Positions 7,218 to 15,241 of a DNA stretch of 28,851 nucleotides are shown piece after piece. A model generated the notes under the pieces. It saw nothing but the letters and a program-made list of their open reading frames with translations, did not search any database and was not told the DNA's origin. Origin of the DNA: JACCYQ01 sp036675565 (lineage in GTDB: Bacteria > Bacteroidota > Bacteroidia > Chitinophagales > Chitinophagaceae); contig JAKFER010000280.1 of assembly GCA_036675565.1 (NCBI GenBank), positions 1-28,851 on the forward strand. The letters are read 5' to 3'. Each line of letters begins with the position of its first letter. The stretch's first letter is position 1. Both the position numbers and the translations under genes were made by a program.

Positions 7218-8435
7218 TTAATGATTATGTCCCGCCATGGGATCCTTTCCTTTTTTCAACACAAATTCACTGTATAATAGATAAGCCCCAGAGGTTACTA
7301 CTACATCACCTACAGATACACCCTTAACAATTTCTACCCGGTTAAAATTATCGTTGCCTGTTTCAACCATTACCGGTTGAAATTTACCGGCACTGATCTC
7401 CTTCCATATATGCGCACCATTTCCATCGCGGATAATGGCATCCACCGGTAATGTGATGGCGGTGGATGTATTTGAAACCGGTATTTCTACCAATGCCTGC
7501 ATACCCGCTTTTAACTGGTTGCCGGGATTTAAAATGCTGCCACGAATAGTTAGTAATTGGCTGCCACTCTGCAACGCCGGCGCAATGAATTCAACACGCA
7601 TAGCTTGTGGTTCCATGTTTGTACCGGCGATGCTTACATTCACGCGGTCACCTTTTTTTACCAGGTTTGCTTCTGCCGGGTACAGGTCGGCTTCTACCCA
7701 GATGTTGTTATAACCTTCCACCCGCATAATGGCGGAACCCTCTCCTACATACTGGCCTTCGGTCACAAACATTTCGGCCACCACGCCATCTACCGGTGAT
7801 GCATAACTGATAAACGGACTGGTTTGTTTTTTGTTTCTTAACTGTAGTAACTGTGCTTCCGTTTGTCCATATAATAACAATTTTTGGCGGGCACCATCTG
7901 CCAGTTGACGAAACTTATTATCAACCGGGAATGCAGCAACCTGCGCCAGCGCAATTAAATATTCCTGCTGCAAAGCGGCGAGCTGCTCAGAGTAAATGGT
8001 ATACAATGTTTGTCCTTTACGCACCGGAACACCCGTTTCTTTTACAAACAAATTCTCCAGCCTGCCGGCTACCCGGCTGCTGACGAATTCTGTTTGTTCG
8101 GGATTCACCACCAGTCTTCCATTTAATTGTTTAAAGGAAGAAAATGATCCCTCTTTGATCGTATCCGTGGTAACATTTGCCAAAGCTCTTTGTGATTCAT
8201 TCAATGTAAGATTATCAGATACATTTGTTTTATCGAATGGCACAAGGTCCATGCCGCAAACAGGACAGGTGCCCATTTTTTCACTGACGATCTGCGGGTG
8301 CATCGGGCAGGTATAGGTTAATTTTTTTTCAGTTGTTGAAACATCCGTTTCTTCCTTGCTTTTGCAGGATGACAAAAATCCTGCTGTTAAAATAGCAACG
8401 GTAATAATATACAGGATGAATAATCTCTTGCTCAT
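7218..8435 (-). CDS. cusB: CusB-type RND periplasmic adaptor (second of two), with HMBD
   Basis: A 405-residue membrane-fusion lipoprotein (lipobox FLSSC, Cys24). The N-terminus carries the heavy-metal-binding motif YTCPMHPQI...GTCPVCGMDLVP (about residues 41-67), then the barrel-sandwich, alpha-hairpin and beta-barrel pieces of CusB: VSSRVAGRLENLFV, YSPELAAL-like helix, ASPVDGVVAEMFV, VEGYNNIWVEADLY, and a C-terminal DGNGAHIWK...GVSVGDVVVTSGAYLL. It bridges the inner-membrane CusA pump and the TolC channel and takes up periplasmic Cu or Ag. Its ATG overlaps the stop of the other adaptor gene as ATGA (8432-8435), so the two are translationally coupled. Confidence 0.9.
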   Translation of the reverse strand: MSKRLFILYIITVAILTAGFLSSCKSKEETDVSTTEKKLTYTCPMHPQIVSEKMGTCPVCGMDLVPFDKTNVSDNLTLNESQRALANVTTDTIKEGSFSSFKQLNGRLVVNPEQTEFVSSRVAGRLENLFVKETGVPVRKGQTLYTIYSEQLAALQQEYLIALAQVAAFPVDNKFRQLADGARQKLLLYGQTEAQLLQLRNKKQTSPFISYASPVDGVVAEMFVTEGQYVGEGSAIMRVEGYNNIWVEADLYPAEANLVKKGDRVNVSIAGTNMEPQAMRVEFIAPALQSGSQLLTIRGSILNPGNQLKAGMQALVEIPVSNTSTAITLPVDAIIRDGNGAHIWKEISAGKFQPVMVETGNDNFNRVEIVKGVSVGDVVVTSGAYLLYSEFVLKKGKDPMAGHNH

Positions 8436-9754
8436 GGTTCATTGTTTGTTTGAAGACGGATAAAGCTTTCGCTGTCTACCAAAAAGTTTGCATTCTTTGC
8501 GATCTGCCAGCCTGCAATGCGATCCAATACTTCTACCAATCCATTCATGCGAATTCCTGTATTTATTTTTGTTGGAATAAATACGTCACCTTCTTTTTTA
8601 AATACAACGGATTGTTGCCCTAATTGTAATACCGCGTTCACAGGAAGCCAGCTTGCTCCGACTTTTACAACCGGGATATTAGCGGTGATTAATTGACCCG
8701 GCTGTAAATTTGTATTGGTTAAATACATCCGGGCAATTGTAAAATTTTGACCGTTGCGTTGTGTAGGTTCAACTAAACCAATAACACCTGCCTGCACATT
8801 CTTTGGATCGGCCATGGTGTGATAAACAACTTTTTGTCCGCGTTTCACTTCGGTTGCCAAAGTTGGATCCAGCGAAAATTCAGCCACCATATTATTAGCC
8901 TGGTAAATAGTAAAAATGGTTTCACCATTTCCAACATACTGGCCTTCTCTAATTAAAACGGGTGATTGATTTACCTGTGGTTGCTGTGTAGCTGATGATG
9001 GTGTTGAAGTAGATGATGAACCACCCATTCCATTCATACTACCGGATGATGATGAAGTACCTGGCACCGGATTACTACCGATATTTTGATTCAGATTTCT
9101 TTCAACAATATAACCACTGGCCGGACTATAAACCGGCACGCGGTACAAAGGTTTGCCTGTTCTTAAAATTTGTGTGATCTGCGCAGGTTGCATGCCCAGT
9201 AAGCTGAGTCTTTGTTTTGCTCTTTCCAGCATGGTTTTTTCATTACCCAACTGAGACAGGTAAATCAGTTCACGTTGAGCCGCTGCAAGATCCGGCGAAT
9301 AAATTTCCATCACCAACTGACCTTTGCTGACGGGTTGAAAATTATATTTGACATACATTCTTTCAATCCTGCCAGCTACACGACTCGCAATCGATTCCTG
9401 CTTCCGCGTATCATAAGTGATCACTCCCTGCACCGGGATAGAGAAAATTCTTGTACCACTTTCCACTTCAATGGTTGGCATGGAAGATATTACCTGTTCA
9501 TTCACGGGTTTTAACAAGGGTAATAAATTACTGCCAATCCCTACACCGTGACTCTTACTCACCGCCACCAGGTCCATACCGCAAATGGGACAGGTTCCCG
9601 GTTCATTTTTAATGATCTGCGGGTGCATGGGACAGGTATAGGTTGTCTCACTGTCATGCGCATGCGCAACCTGGGTAGTATCCTGCTTGCAAGAAAACAG
9701 CAACACCAGCACCAGCAGTGAATAAAATATATTACCTGTATAATTCCTTTTCAT
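8432..9754 (-). CDS. cusB: CusB-type RND periplasmic adaptor (first of two), Ser-rich insert
   Basis: A 440-residue membrane-fusion lipoprotein beginning at ATG 9752-9754, with lipobox LLFSC. A heavy-metal-binding motif (YTCPMHPQI...GTCPICGMDLVA) lies near residues 38-64. The adaptor core is recognisable: ASRVAGRIERMYVKYNFQ, YSPDLAAAQREL, VYSPASGYIVERNLN, EGQYVGNGETIFTIY and a C-terminal DRIAGWQIAKNANFLVDSES. The lipoyl-like region is interrupted by a low-complexity Ser/Gly/Thr stretch of about 40 residues (DNA about 8961-9085) absent from its neighbour. It overlaps the TolC gene end by 23 nt and the next adaptor by 4 nt. It differs clearly from that neighbour in sequence, so this is not a recent tandem duplication. 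Confidence 0.9.
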   Translation of the reverse strand: MKRNYTGNIFYSLLVLVLLFSCKQDTTQVAHAHDSETTYTCPMHPQIIKNEPGTCPICGMDLVAVSKSHGVGIGSNLLPLLKPVNEQVISSMPTIEVESGTRIFSIPVQGVITYDTRKQESIASRVAGRIERMYVKYNFQPVSKGQLVMEIYSPDLAAAQRELIYLSQLGNEKTMLERAKQRLSLLGMQPAQITQILRTGKPLYRVPVYSPASGYIVERNLNQNIGSNPVPGTSSSSGSMNGMGGSSSTSTPSSATQQPQVNQSPVLIREGQYVGNGETIFTIYQANNMVAEFSLDPTLATEVKRGQKVVYHTMADPKNVQAGVIGLVEPTQRNGQNFTIARMYLTNTNLQPGQLITANIPVVKVGASWLPVNAVLQLGQQSVVFKKEGDVFIPTKINTGIRMNGLVEVLDRIAGWQIAKNANFLVDSESFIRLQTNNEP

Positions 9755-10979
9755 AATCAACAATCATTTGATAAAATTTTTGTTTTTCATCCAGCAGGTC
9801 TATCTGCATCATGTTCAGGGCTTCCCAGTTGCTGATCAGTTCCGTGATGGATAATTTATTTTCCTGGTAGGTTAAAAAACTGGCATCGAAAGTTTTTTGC
9901 AAAGCCGGTATCACTTTATCTTCCATCGCCTTTATTCTTCTTTGCATGGTTTCAATTTCTGCCTGCATACCATAGAGCATGCCCTGCGTTTCCTGCAACA
10001 TGGCCGACCTTTCCTGTTCCATCGCTTCAATATAATATTGCATAGAACGGATTCCGGACTGATACATTTTTTTTGACCAGGGTGCTATCGGTATACTGAT
10101 CATTCCCATCACACCAAATGCCTGCGGCATCATGGAACTCAATGGAGACATGTGATCGAACTGAATTTTAAAATCGGGCTTGCGTTCCATCTTCATCGAT
10201 TCAATATTGTATTGCATGGAACGGATGCTTTCATTCATTCTTAATACATCCTTTCTCTGTGTGGCGAGGCTTGCCGTATCATACAATGCAACAGGAATAA
10301 AACCCGGTTCATAACTGGTATCGATTACAAAATCCGTGTTTCCTTCGCGGTTCATCAATGCATTGAGATAAGCTTTTGCTTTTGCAATTTCTGCTTCCGG
10401 CATGGTGAGCATGTTGCGGTTCTTTTCTATTTCCGCTTCCGCCCGGAATACCATACTCAACTGCGATTGATTATATGGATAACGCACTTCTTCAATCTTC
10501 TTCATCATTTCCAGCACTGATTCATTCTTTTGAATGATCGTTATTTTCTGCAAGGCGATCAGCCAGTTAAAATATTGTCTTTTAGCCTGCGCTTTAAAAT
10601 CATTCAGCGTAATATCTCGCGTTGCATTTTCAATATTTCCCTGGGATTCAATATATTTTTTTCTTGCCTGTAACTTGGACCGGTTTGGTATCTCCTGCTC
10701 CAGCCTTAACATCAGCGAACCTTTATCCCTGTCTTCCATTACATCCTGGAAAGGATATGGTGTCATAAAAGTTCCGACACCTGCCATCGGGGGCATCCAG
10801 GCCGTTGCAGCATCTGCCCTGTATTTATAACTCTCCGCTTTTAATGCATAAGTCTTCAGCAAAATATTATTGCTGTCAATTTTTTGAAAGATCTCCTGCA
10901 GCGTCAGCACTTCGTTTTGTGCTGAAGTACTGAATGGAATCAATAAGATCAACCAAAATAATTTTCTAATGTTTTGCAT
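9732..10979 (-). CDS. cusC: TolC/CusC-type outer-membrane efflux channel, Met-rich
   Basis: A 415-residue secreted protein of the outer-membrane factor family: signal peptide (MQNIRKLFWLILLIPFSTSA), then two repeated alpha-hairpin halves, seen as the similar IRSMQYNIESMKMER and IRSMQYYIEAMEQER segments. About 32 methionines in 415 residues is very high and fits a Cu(I)/Ag(I) route. I start at ATG 10977-10979, because a perfect GGAGGT lies 6 nt upstream of it and it opens the signal peptide. An in-frame ATG at 11013-11015 would add 12 non-signal-like residues. It overlaps the end of the cusA C-part by 14 nt and would complete the tripartite exporter with CusA and the adaptors. Confidence 0.9.
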   Translation of the reverse strand: MQNIRKLFWLILLIPFSTSAQNEVLTLQEIFQKIDSNNILLKTYALKAESYKYRADAATAWMPPMAGVGTFMTPYPFQDVMEDRDKGSLMLRLEQEIPNRSKLQARKKYIESQGNIENATRDITLNDFKAQAKRQYFNWLIALQKITIIQKNESVLEMMKKIEEVRYPYNQSQLSMVFRAEAEIEKNRNMLTMPEAEIAKAKAYLNALMNREGNTDFVIDTSYEPGFIPVALYDTASLATQRKDVLRMNESIRSMQYNIESMKMERKPDFKIQFDHMSPLSSMMPQAFGVMGMISIPIAPWSKKMYQSGIRSMQYYIEAMEQERSAMLQETQGMLYGMQAEIETMQRRIKAMEDKVIPALQKTFDASFLTYQENKLSITELISNWEALNMMQIDLLDEKQKFYQMIVDYEKELYR

Positions 10980-12900
10980 CATACACCTCCAGTTTTCCAT
11001 GTTTACGTAATTCATATTCTTTGCTCATTAAAAATATCAGAGGTGTAACCAGCAGGATGTGTATGGCCGAAGTAAATACACCACCGATCATGGGAAGTAC
11101 GATCGGTTTCATTACATCCGTACCAACACCTGTGGCCCACAATACCGGAACCAGGCCAAATAAGGAAACACATACCGTCATGATCTTAGGACGCAGGCGT
11201 TTGGCAGCGCCATGAATCACATATTCTTTCAGATCTGCCTTGGTAATGGTTTCACTTGAATTGCCTTTTTTCGCGATCAATTGCGCCATCGCATCATTCA
11301 GATAAATCACCATCACGATTCCCGTTTCTACAGCAATACCAAACAAGGCAATGAAACCAACGGCCACACCAACCGATAAATTAACACCCCAGAAATAAAT
11401 GATATATGCACCGCCGATCAAAGCAAATGGAATGGTAATCAAACTCAGGAAAGCTTCGCGTACGGAATTAAATGCAAAATATAATGAGAAGAAAATGATC
11501 AGCAACACCACCGGTGCAATCCACATCAATGTTTGTTGTCCCCTGATTAAATTTTCATATTGTCCGCTCCATTCCAAGAAATATCCTTCCGGTAATATGC
11601 CCTGTTCTTTATTTAAATTTTCCATTGCTTCTTCCACTGTGCTTCCCAAATCACGATCTCTAACATTGAACAATACAGCGCCACGCAATAAAGCATTTTC
11701 TGAATTGATCATGGGCGGGCCATCTTCGAACCGTATATCAGCTACTGAGCCTAACGGCACTTCACCAAACCCCGGAGATATCAATGGAATTCTTTTGATC
11801 TGCTCCACGCTGTTACGATAGTCCTGCGCCAACCTAACGTTGATGGAGAACCGCTGGCGACCTTCCACGGTCTGGCCAATGGGTGAACCACCCAAAGCCG
11901 TTTCTACAACCTGGTTTACATCATCCACATTCAAACCATAACGACCAAGTTCTGTCCGGCGAACATCAATGGCTAAATATTTTCCGCCGGTAATGGGCTC
12001 AACATACAGATCGGCAATACCCGGTGTTCCTTCCAGTGCGATTTTGACTCTTTCAGAAACGGCGGCAATCGTATCCAGGTTTTGCCCGTAAACTTTAACG
12101 CCAACGTCTGTACGAATTCCGGTTGCCAGCATGTTGATGCGATTGATGATCGGTTGCGTCCATCCATTCACCACACCGGGTATCTGTAATTTTGTATCCA
12201 GTTCGTTGATGATATCCGCTTTCGTAATATCCGGCCGCCATTCATCCCGAGGTTTTAACATGATGATGGTTTCGATCATGCTGATGGGTGAATTATCCGT
12301 TGCGGTGCTTGCACGACCGGCTTTACCCAACACCTTATCCACTTCCGGAACAGACTTGATGATCTTATCCTGTACCTGCAAAATTCTTTTTGCTTCCGCA
12401 TTGGAAATATCGGGCAGTGTAACCGGCATAAACAAAATACTTTGTTCATCCAGCGGTGGCATAAACTCTGTCCCTAAACTTCTTAAGAGTGGAATGGAAA
12501 TAAGTAATGCCAGGATGTTAATGGCTAATGTGGTCTTGCGCCATTCCAGCACCCAGCGAATAATGGGAGTATAAACTTTTTCCAAACCACGGTTCACCGG
12601 GTTCGCATTATCAGGCCTGAACTTTCCTTTCATGAAAAATGAGATCAGCACGGGTGCCAACGTTAATACCAATATTGCATCCACGATCATGATAAAGGTC
12701 TTGGTATAGGCAACCGGGTGAAACATTTTTCCTTCCTGCCCCGTAAGCATAAACACAGGCAGAAAAGAAGTGATGATGATCACCGTTGCAAAGAAAACCC
12801 CACGCGAAACTTGTTTGCTCGATTTTTCAATCACAGTCAGTCTTTCTTCTTCGGTGATCCAGTTCTCCTTTGGTTTTTTATTTTTTTTAAACCATTTCAT
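10966..12900 (-). CDS. cusA: CusA-type RND pump, C-terminal part (TM5-TM12)
   Basis: A 644-residue protein holding the second part of a CusA/CzcA-type heavy-metal RND permease. It starts in the cytosolic loop after TM4 (MKWFKKNKKPK...), then ASKQ-like SSKQVSRGVFFATVIIITSFLPVFML (TM5), TM6, TM7, the second periplasmic domain and TM8-TM12. The proton-relay partners known in E. coli CusA are present: Glu525 in AVETGIV and Lys572 in RLRPKIM. Met208 (SPISMIET) and Met257 (NRINMLATG) align, from memory, with the CusA metal-site methionines. The ATG overlaps the stop of the N-terminal gene as ATGA and is in the -1 frame relative to it. It must pair with the N-terminal part, or be made as one fused chain, to work. 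Confidence 0.88.
   Translation of the reverse strand: MKWFKKNKKPKENWITEEERLTVIEKSSKQVSRGVFFATVIIITSFLPVFMLTGQEGKMFHPVAYTKTFIMIVDAILVLTLAPVLISFFMKGKFRPDNANPVNRGLEKVYTPIIRWVLEWRKTTLAINILALLISIPLLRSLGTEFMPPLDEQSILFMPVTLPDISNAEAKRILQVQDKIIKSVPEVDKVLGKAGRASTATDNSPISMIETIIMLKPRDEWRPDITKADIINELDTKLQIPGVVNGWTQPIINRINMLATGIRTDVGVKVYGQNLDTIAAVSERVKIALEGTPGIADLYVEPITGGKYLAIDVRRTELGRYGLNVDDVNQVVETALGGSPIGQTVEGRQRFSINVRLAQDYRNSVEQIKRIPLISPGFGEVPLGSVADIRFEDGPPMINSENALLRGAVLFNVRDRDLGSTVEEAMENLNKEQGILPEGYFLEWSGQYENLIRGQQTLMWIAPVVLLIIFFSLYFAFNSVREAFLSLITIPFALIGGAYIIYFWGVNLSVGVAVGFIALFGIAVETGIVMVIYLNDAMAQLIAKKGNSSETITKADLKEYVIHGAAKRLRPKIMTVCVSLFGLVPVLWATGVGTDVMKPIVLPMIGGVFTSAIHILLVTPLIFLMSKEYELRKHGKLEVYDAKH
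10985..10990 (-). promoter_or_regulatory. Strong Shine-Dalgarno (GGAGGT) for the TolC gene
   Basis: Minus-strand GGAGGT lies inside the end of the cusA coding sequence. The core GGAGG leaves 6 nt to the ATG at 10977-10979 and only 3 nt to the ATG at 10980-10982, which decides for the former. Such a full-strength site stands out in this window, where most genes lack one. Confidence 0.6.
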
Positions 12901-14195
12901 GATTGTGATTGATTTTTTTGTTCTTCTTCCCAAACGGCATATCGTTCTGCCAAATGTTTATAGGCATTTTCACTCATGATGATGCCGTTGTCAACAATCA
13001 CACCGATAGCCAGTGCAATACCGGTCAGCGACATGATGTTGGATGAAATATCAAATGCATTCAATAAAATAAAACTGATAGCAATGGTAATGGGGATCTG
13101 TATAATGATACTGAATGCGCTGCGCCAGTGAAAAAGAAAAATGATAACGATGAGAGATACCACGATCATCTCTTCGATCAATGTTGTTTTGATGGATGAA
13201 ATAGATTGCTGGATCAGTTCGCCGCGATCATATATAATATCGAACTTTACACCACCAGGTAAACCCTTTGCCACTTCCAGCATTTTGGCTTTAACATTTT
13301 CAATCACTTCTTCTGCATTTTCGCCATAACGCATTACAACAATACCTCCTACTACTTCTCCATCACCATCCTGGTCAAAAATGCCCAACCTGGTTTCACC
13401 GGTCATTTGTACGGTGGCAATATCTGAAACCCGTACAGCAATTCCGTTTGGTGCAGCAAGCGTGATGTTGCTAATTTCTTCAGCCGATTTTAAATAACCC
13501 GAAGTTTTGATCACGTAACCGATATCACTCAGTTCAAATTTTCTTCCGCCACTTTCATTGTTGTTTGAACGGATGGCGTTGATCACATTACTGACAGACA
13601 AATTGTAGTACAATAATTTATTGGGATCAAGCGTAACCTGGTACTGTTTCTGGAAACCGCCAAATGAAGCAATTTCACTGACGCCTTTTACATTTTGTAA
13701 TCCGAATTTGATGTACCAGTCCTGTAAGGCTCTTTGTTCACCGAGATCCATACCGGGTGCATCCAATGTGTACCAGAGAATATGTCCAACCCCCGTTCCA
13801 TCTGGTCCAAGCTGCGGCGTTACAGATTCAGGAAGATTGCGTGAAATAGTACTAAGGCGTTCCAGTACTCTTTCCCTTGCCCAGTAAATATCTACATCAT
13901 CTTCAAAGATCACGTAGATAAAACTCATTCCAAACATGGATGAACCACGCACATATTTAATGCGCGGCAATCCCTGCAGGTTGGTGACCAACGGATAGGT
14001 TACCTGGTCCTCTATCAACTGTGGCCCGCGACCCATCCACTCCGTAAATACGATCACCTGGTTTTCGGAAAGATCAGGAATGGCATCAATGGGATTATTT
14101 TTTACAGAATAAACTCCCCAAACAAATAATGCAGCGACCAATGCCAAAACAATGAACCGGTTCCTTAACGACCATTCAATAATGCGATGTACCAT
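12897..14195 (-). CDS. cusA: CusA-type RND pump, N-terminal part (TM1-TM4)
   Basis: A 432-residue protein with the first part of a CusA-type permease: TM1 (residues about 13-30), the first periplasmic domain with DAIPDLSENQVIVFTEW and PLVTNLQGLP, then TM2-TM4, ending soon after GVIVDNGIIMSENAYKHL. Asp402 is the TM4 proton-relay aspartate (CusA D405 equivalent). Canonical CusA is one chain of about 1,040 residues; here the chain stops in the cytosolic loop between TM4 and TM5. The stop TGA overlaps the ATG of the C-terminal gene. The two parts would add up to 1,076 residues if joined by a -1 shift at the A7 run (12913-12919). No domain is missing between the two. Confidence 0.88.
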   Translation of the reverse strand: MVHRIIEWSLRNRFIVLALVAALFVWGVYSVKNNPIDAIPDLSENQVIVFTEWMGRGPQLIEDQVTYPLVTNLQGLPRIKYVRGSSMFGMSFIYVIFEDDVDIYWARERVLERLSTISRNLPESVTPQLGPDGTGVGHILWYTLDAPGMDLGEQRALQDWYIKFGLQNVKGVSEIASFGGFQKQYQVTLDPNKLLYYNLSVSNVINAIRSNNNESGGRKFELSDIGYVIKTSGYLKSAEEISNITLAAPNGIAVRVSDIATVQMTGETRLGIFDQDGDGEVVGGIVVMRYGENAEEVIENVKAKMLEVAKGLPGGVKFDIIYDRGELIQQSISSIKTTLIEEMIVVSLIVIIFLFHWRSAFSIIIQIPITIAISFILLNAFDISSNIMSLTGIALAIGVIVDNGIIMSENAYKHLAERYAVWEEEQKNQSQS

Positions 14196-14207
14196 GTCCG
14201 CGTTTGA

Positions 14208-14591
14208 TTAATGATGATCTATATGTTTTGGATCTTCTCTTAGCGCACCTACTTTCTTTCTTTCGTAGTGACAGCAACCCGGCAACTTTTCATACACTTT
14301 ATCATCGGCCCTGTACTTTTCGGTATCATGACCAACGGTAGCTATTTTTTTCTGGATGTCGTCGTTTGTGATGATAGCGGGATTATAAGAAACGGTGAGC
14401 ATTTTTGTATCCACATCCCAAACAGCGGATGAAATACCATCGATCTTTAATATTTTTTGAATACGGCTTTTACACATTCCACATTCGCCATACACTTTAA
14501 TGGTATCTGTTTTTTCGGTTGTTGTTTGGGCAAATAAAGTTGAACTGATCATTGCCAAAATAGCAATAAACATGAATCTTCGCGATTGCAT
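14208..14591 (-). CDS. Secreted heavy-metal-associated (HMA) domain protein
   Basis: A 127-residue periplasmic protein: signal peptide (residues 1-22, ending LFAQ), then one HMA ferredoxin-like domain with the metal motif ECGMCKSR (CxxC) on loop 1 and the expected beta-alpha-beta pattern (ISSAVWDVDTKMLTVSYN...). A C-terminal tail adds an adjacent cysteine pair in LPGCCHYER and ends with HIDHH, both possible extra metal ligands. Likely role: periplasmic copper carrier delivering to the Cus-like exporter, comparable in job to CusF but of a different fold (inference). It lies 12 nt upstream of the cusA N-terminal part, so both are surely in one operon. Confidence 0.88.
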   Translation of the reverse strand: MQSRRFMFIAILAMISSTLFAQTTTEKTDTIKVYGECGMCKSRIQKILKIDGISSAVWDVDTKMLTVSYNPAIITNDDIQKKIATVGHDTEKYRADDKVYEKLPGCCHYERKKVGALREDPKHIDHH

Positions 14592-14677
14592 AATTTAAAA
14601 TTTAAAGATGAAGAGTTGTATTGAAAGGCCGTAATATGCCTTAACCGGGAACAGATCCGGCGAGAGGGAAAGAAATA

Positions 14678-15076
14678 TCAAATACGGAATACGCCATTGC
14701 GTTTATAAATAGGCATGCTCCCGGATCCAGGCGGTGCATTGCTTGCAGGATGTGCTTCTGTTACAGAAGTGAAATGAAAGGCCTGTGGTTTTTCAAAATA
14801 CAATGGTGATAAAGCAACATCCAATTGTAAAAAAGGAAAAGATGTTTCTGTTATCTTATGTTCATTATCAATTTTAAATTGTTGTTGTTCATCCTTGCAG
14901 CAGCCATTATCATCATCACCGGATTTTTCCATCCCGCATTTACCGCATTGCTTGTCATCATTGTGCCAGAAGCTTTTATCAACCATTTTACCCATGCAAT
15001 AATGCATATGTACAGTGGCACCGGTGGTGCTGACCAGGTAAAAAATGGTTAATATGAATGCAAGAAATTTTTTCAC
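14678..15076 (-). CDS. HYC_CC_PP-type small secreted Cys/His protein
   Basis: A 132-residue protein with a signal peptide (residues about 1-20), then the pattern after which a Bacteroidota family is named: HMHYCMGKMVDKSFW, CGKCGMEKS, GCCKDE, and a C-terminal APPGSG. The Cys/His/Met content suggests metal binding; function is not established. The start is GTG (15074-15076); no ATG exists at the right place and an in-frame stop lies about 18 nt upstream. It is the first gene of the island's long operon, 86 nt upstream of the HMA gene. A -7-like box lies 7 nt before the start codon. Confidence 0.75.
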   Translation of the reverse strand: MKKFLAFILTIFYLVSTTGATVHMHYCMGKMVDKSFWHNDDKQCGKCGMEKSGDDDNGCCKDEQQQFKIDNEHKITETSFPFLQLDVALSPLYFEKPQAFHFTSVTEAHPASNAPPGSGSMPIYKRNGVFRI

Positions 15077-15083
15077 TTCAGCG

Positions 15084-15091
15084 CAAAGGTA
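15084..15091 (-). promoter_or_regulatory. Candidate Bacteroidota -7 box (TACCTTTG)
   Basis: An exact minus-strand match to TAnnTTTG that ends 7 nt before the GTG start of the HYC_CC_PP-type gene. No TTG lies at the expected -33 distance. If real, it would drive the copper operon, with the transcript starting at about the start codon. Confidence 0.35.
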
Positions 15092-15178
15092 TTATTAAAT
15101 CAGGTTTGGGTGTTATAGAATTATGGTAAAAAGTTACAACTTATTATTATCAATAAACAATTCGTGGGTGATTTAGGC

Positions 15179-15227
15179 TCCCTGGGTCAAGGATAAGAGT
15201 TCCCTGGGTCTGCTCAAAATCTTCGTG
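15179..15227 (+). repeat. Degenerate TCCCTGGGTC direct repeat
   Basis: TCCCTGGGTC occurs at 15179-15188 and again at 15201-15210. The second copy plus the following bases (to 15227) resembles 15741-15767, with GGGTCTG, AAATC and TCGTGA kept in the same order. It is thus an older relative of that element. Confidence 0.5.
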
Positions 15228-15241
15228 AAAGCGCTAATCAA

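Noticed and set aside
7208..7221. AT palindrome TTAAAATATTTTAA after the adaptor stop
   Set aside because: Such AT-only palindromes are expected by chance here; it overlaps the stop codon and has no GC stem, so a terminator call is not supported.
8432..9754. Tandem adaptors as a recent duplication or assembly artefact
   Set aside because: The two proteins differ in length and throughout their sequence, and one has a large insert; they only share family motifs.
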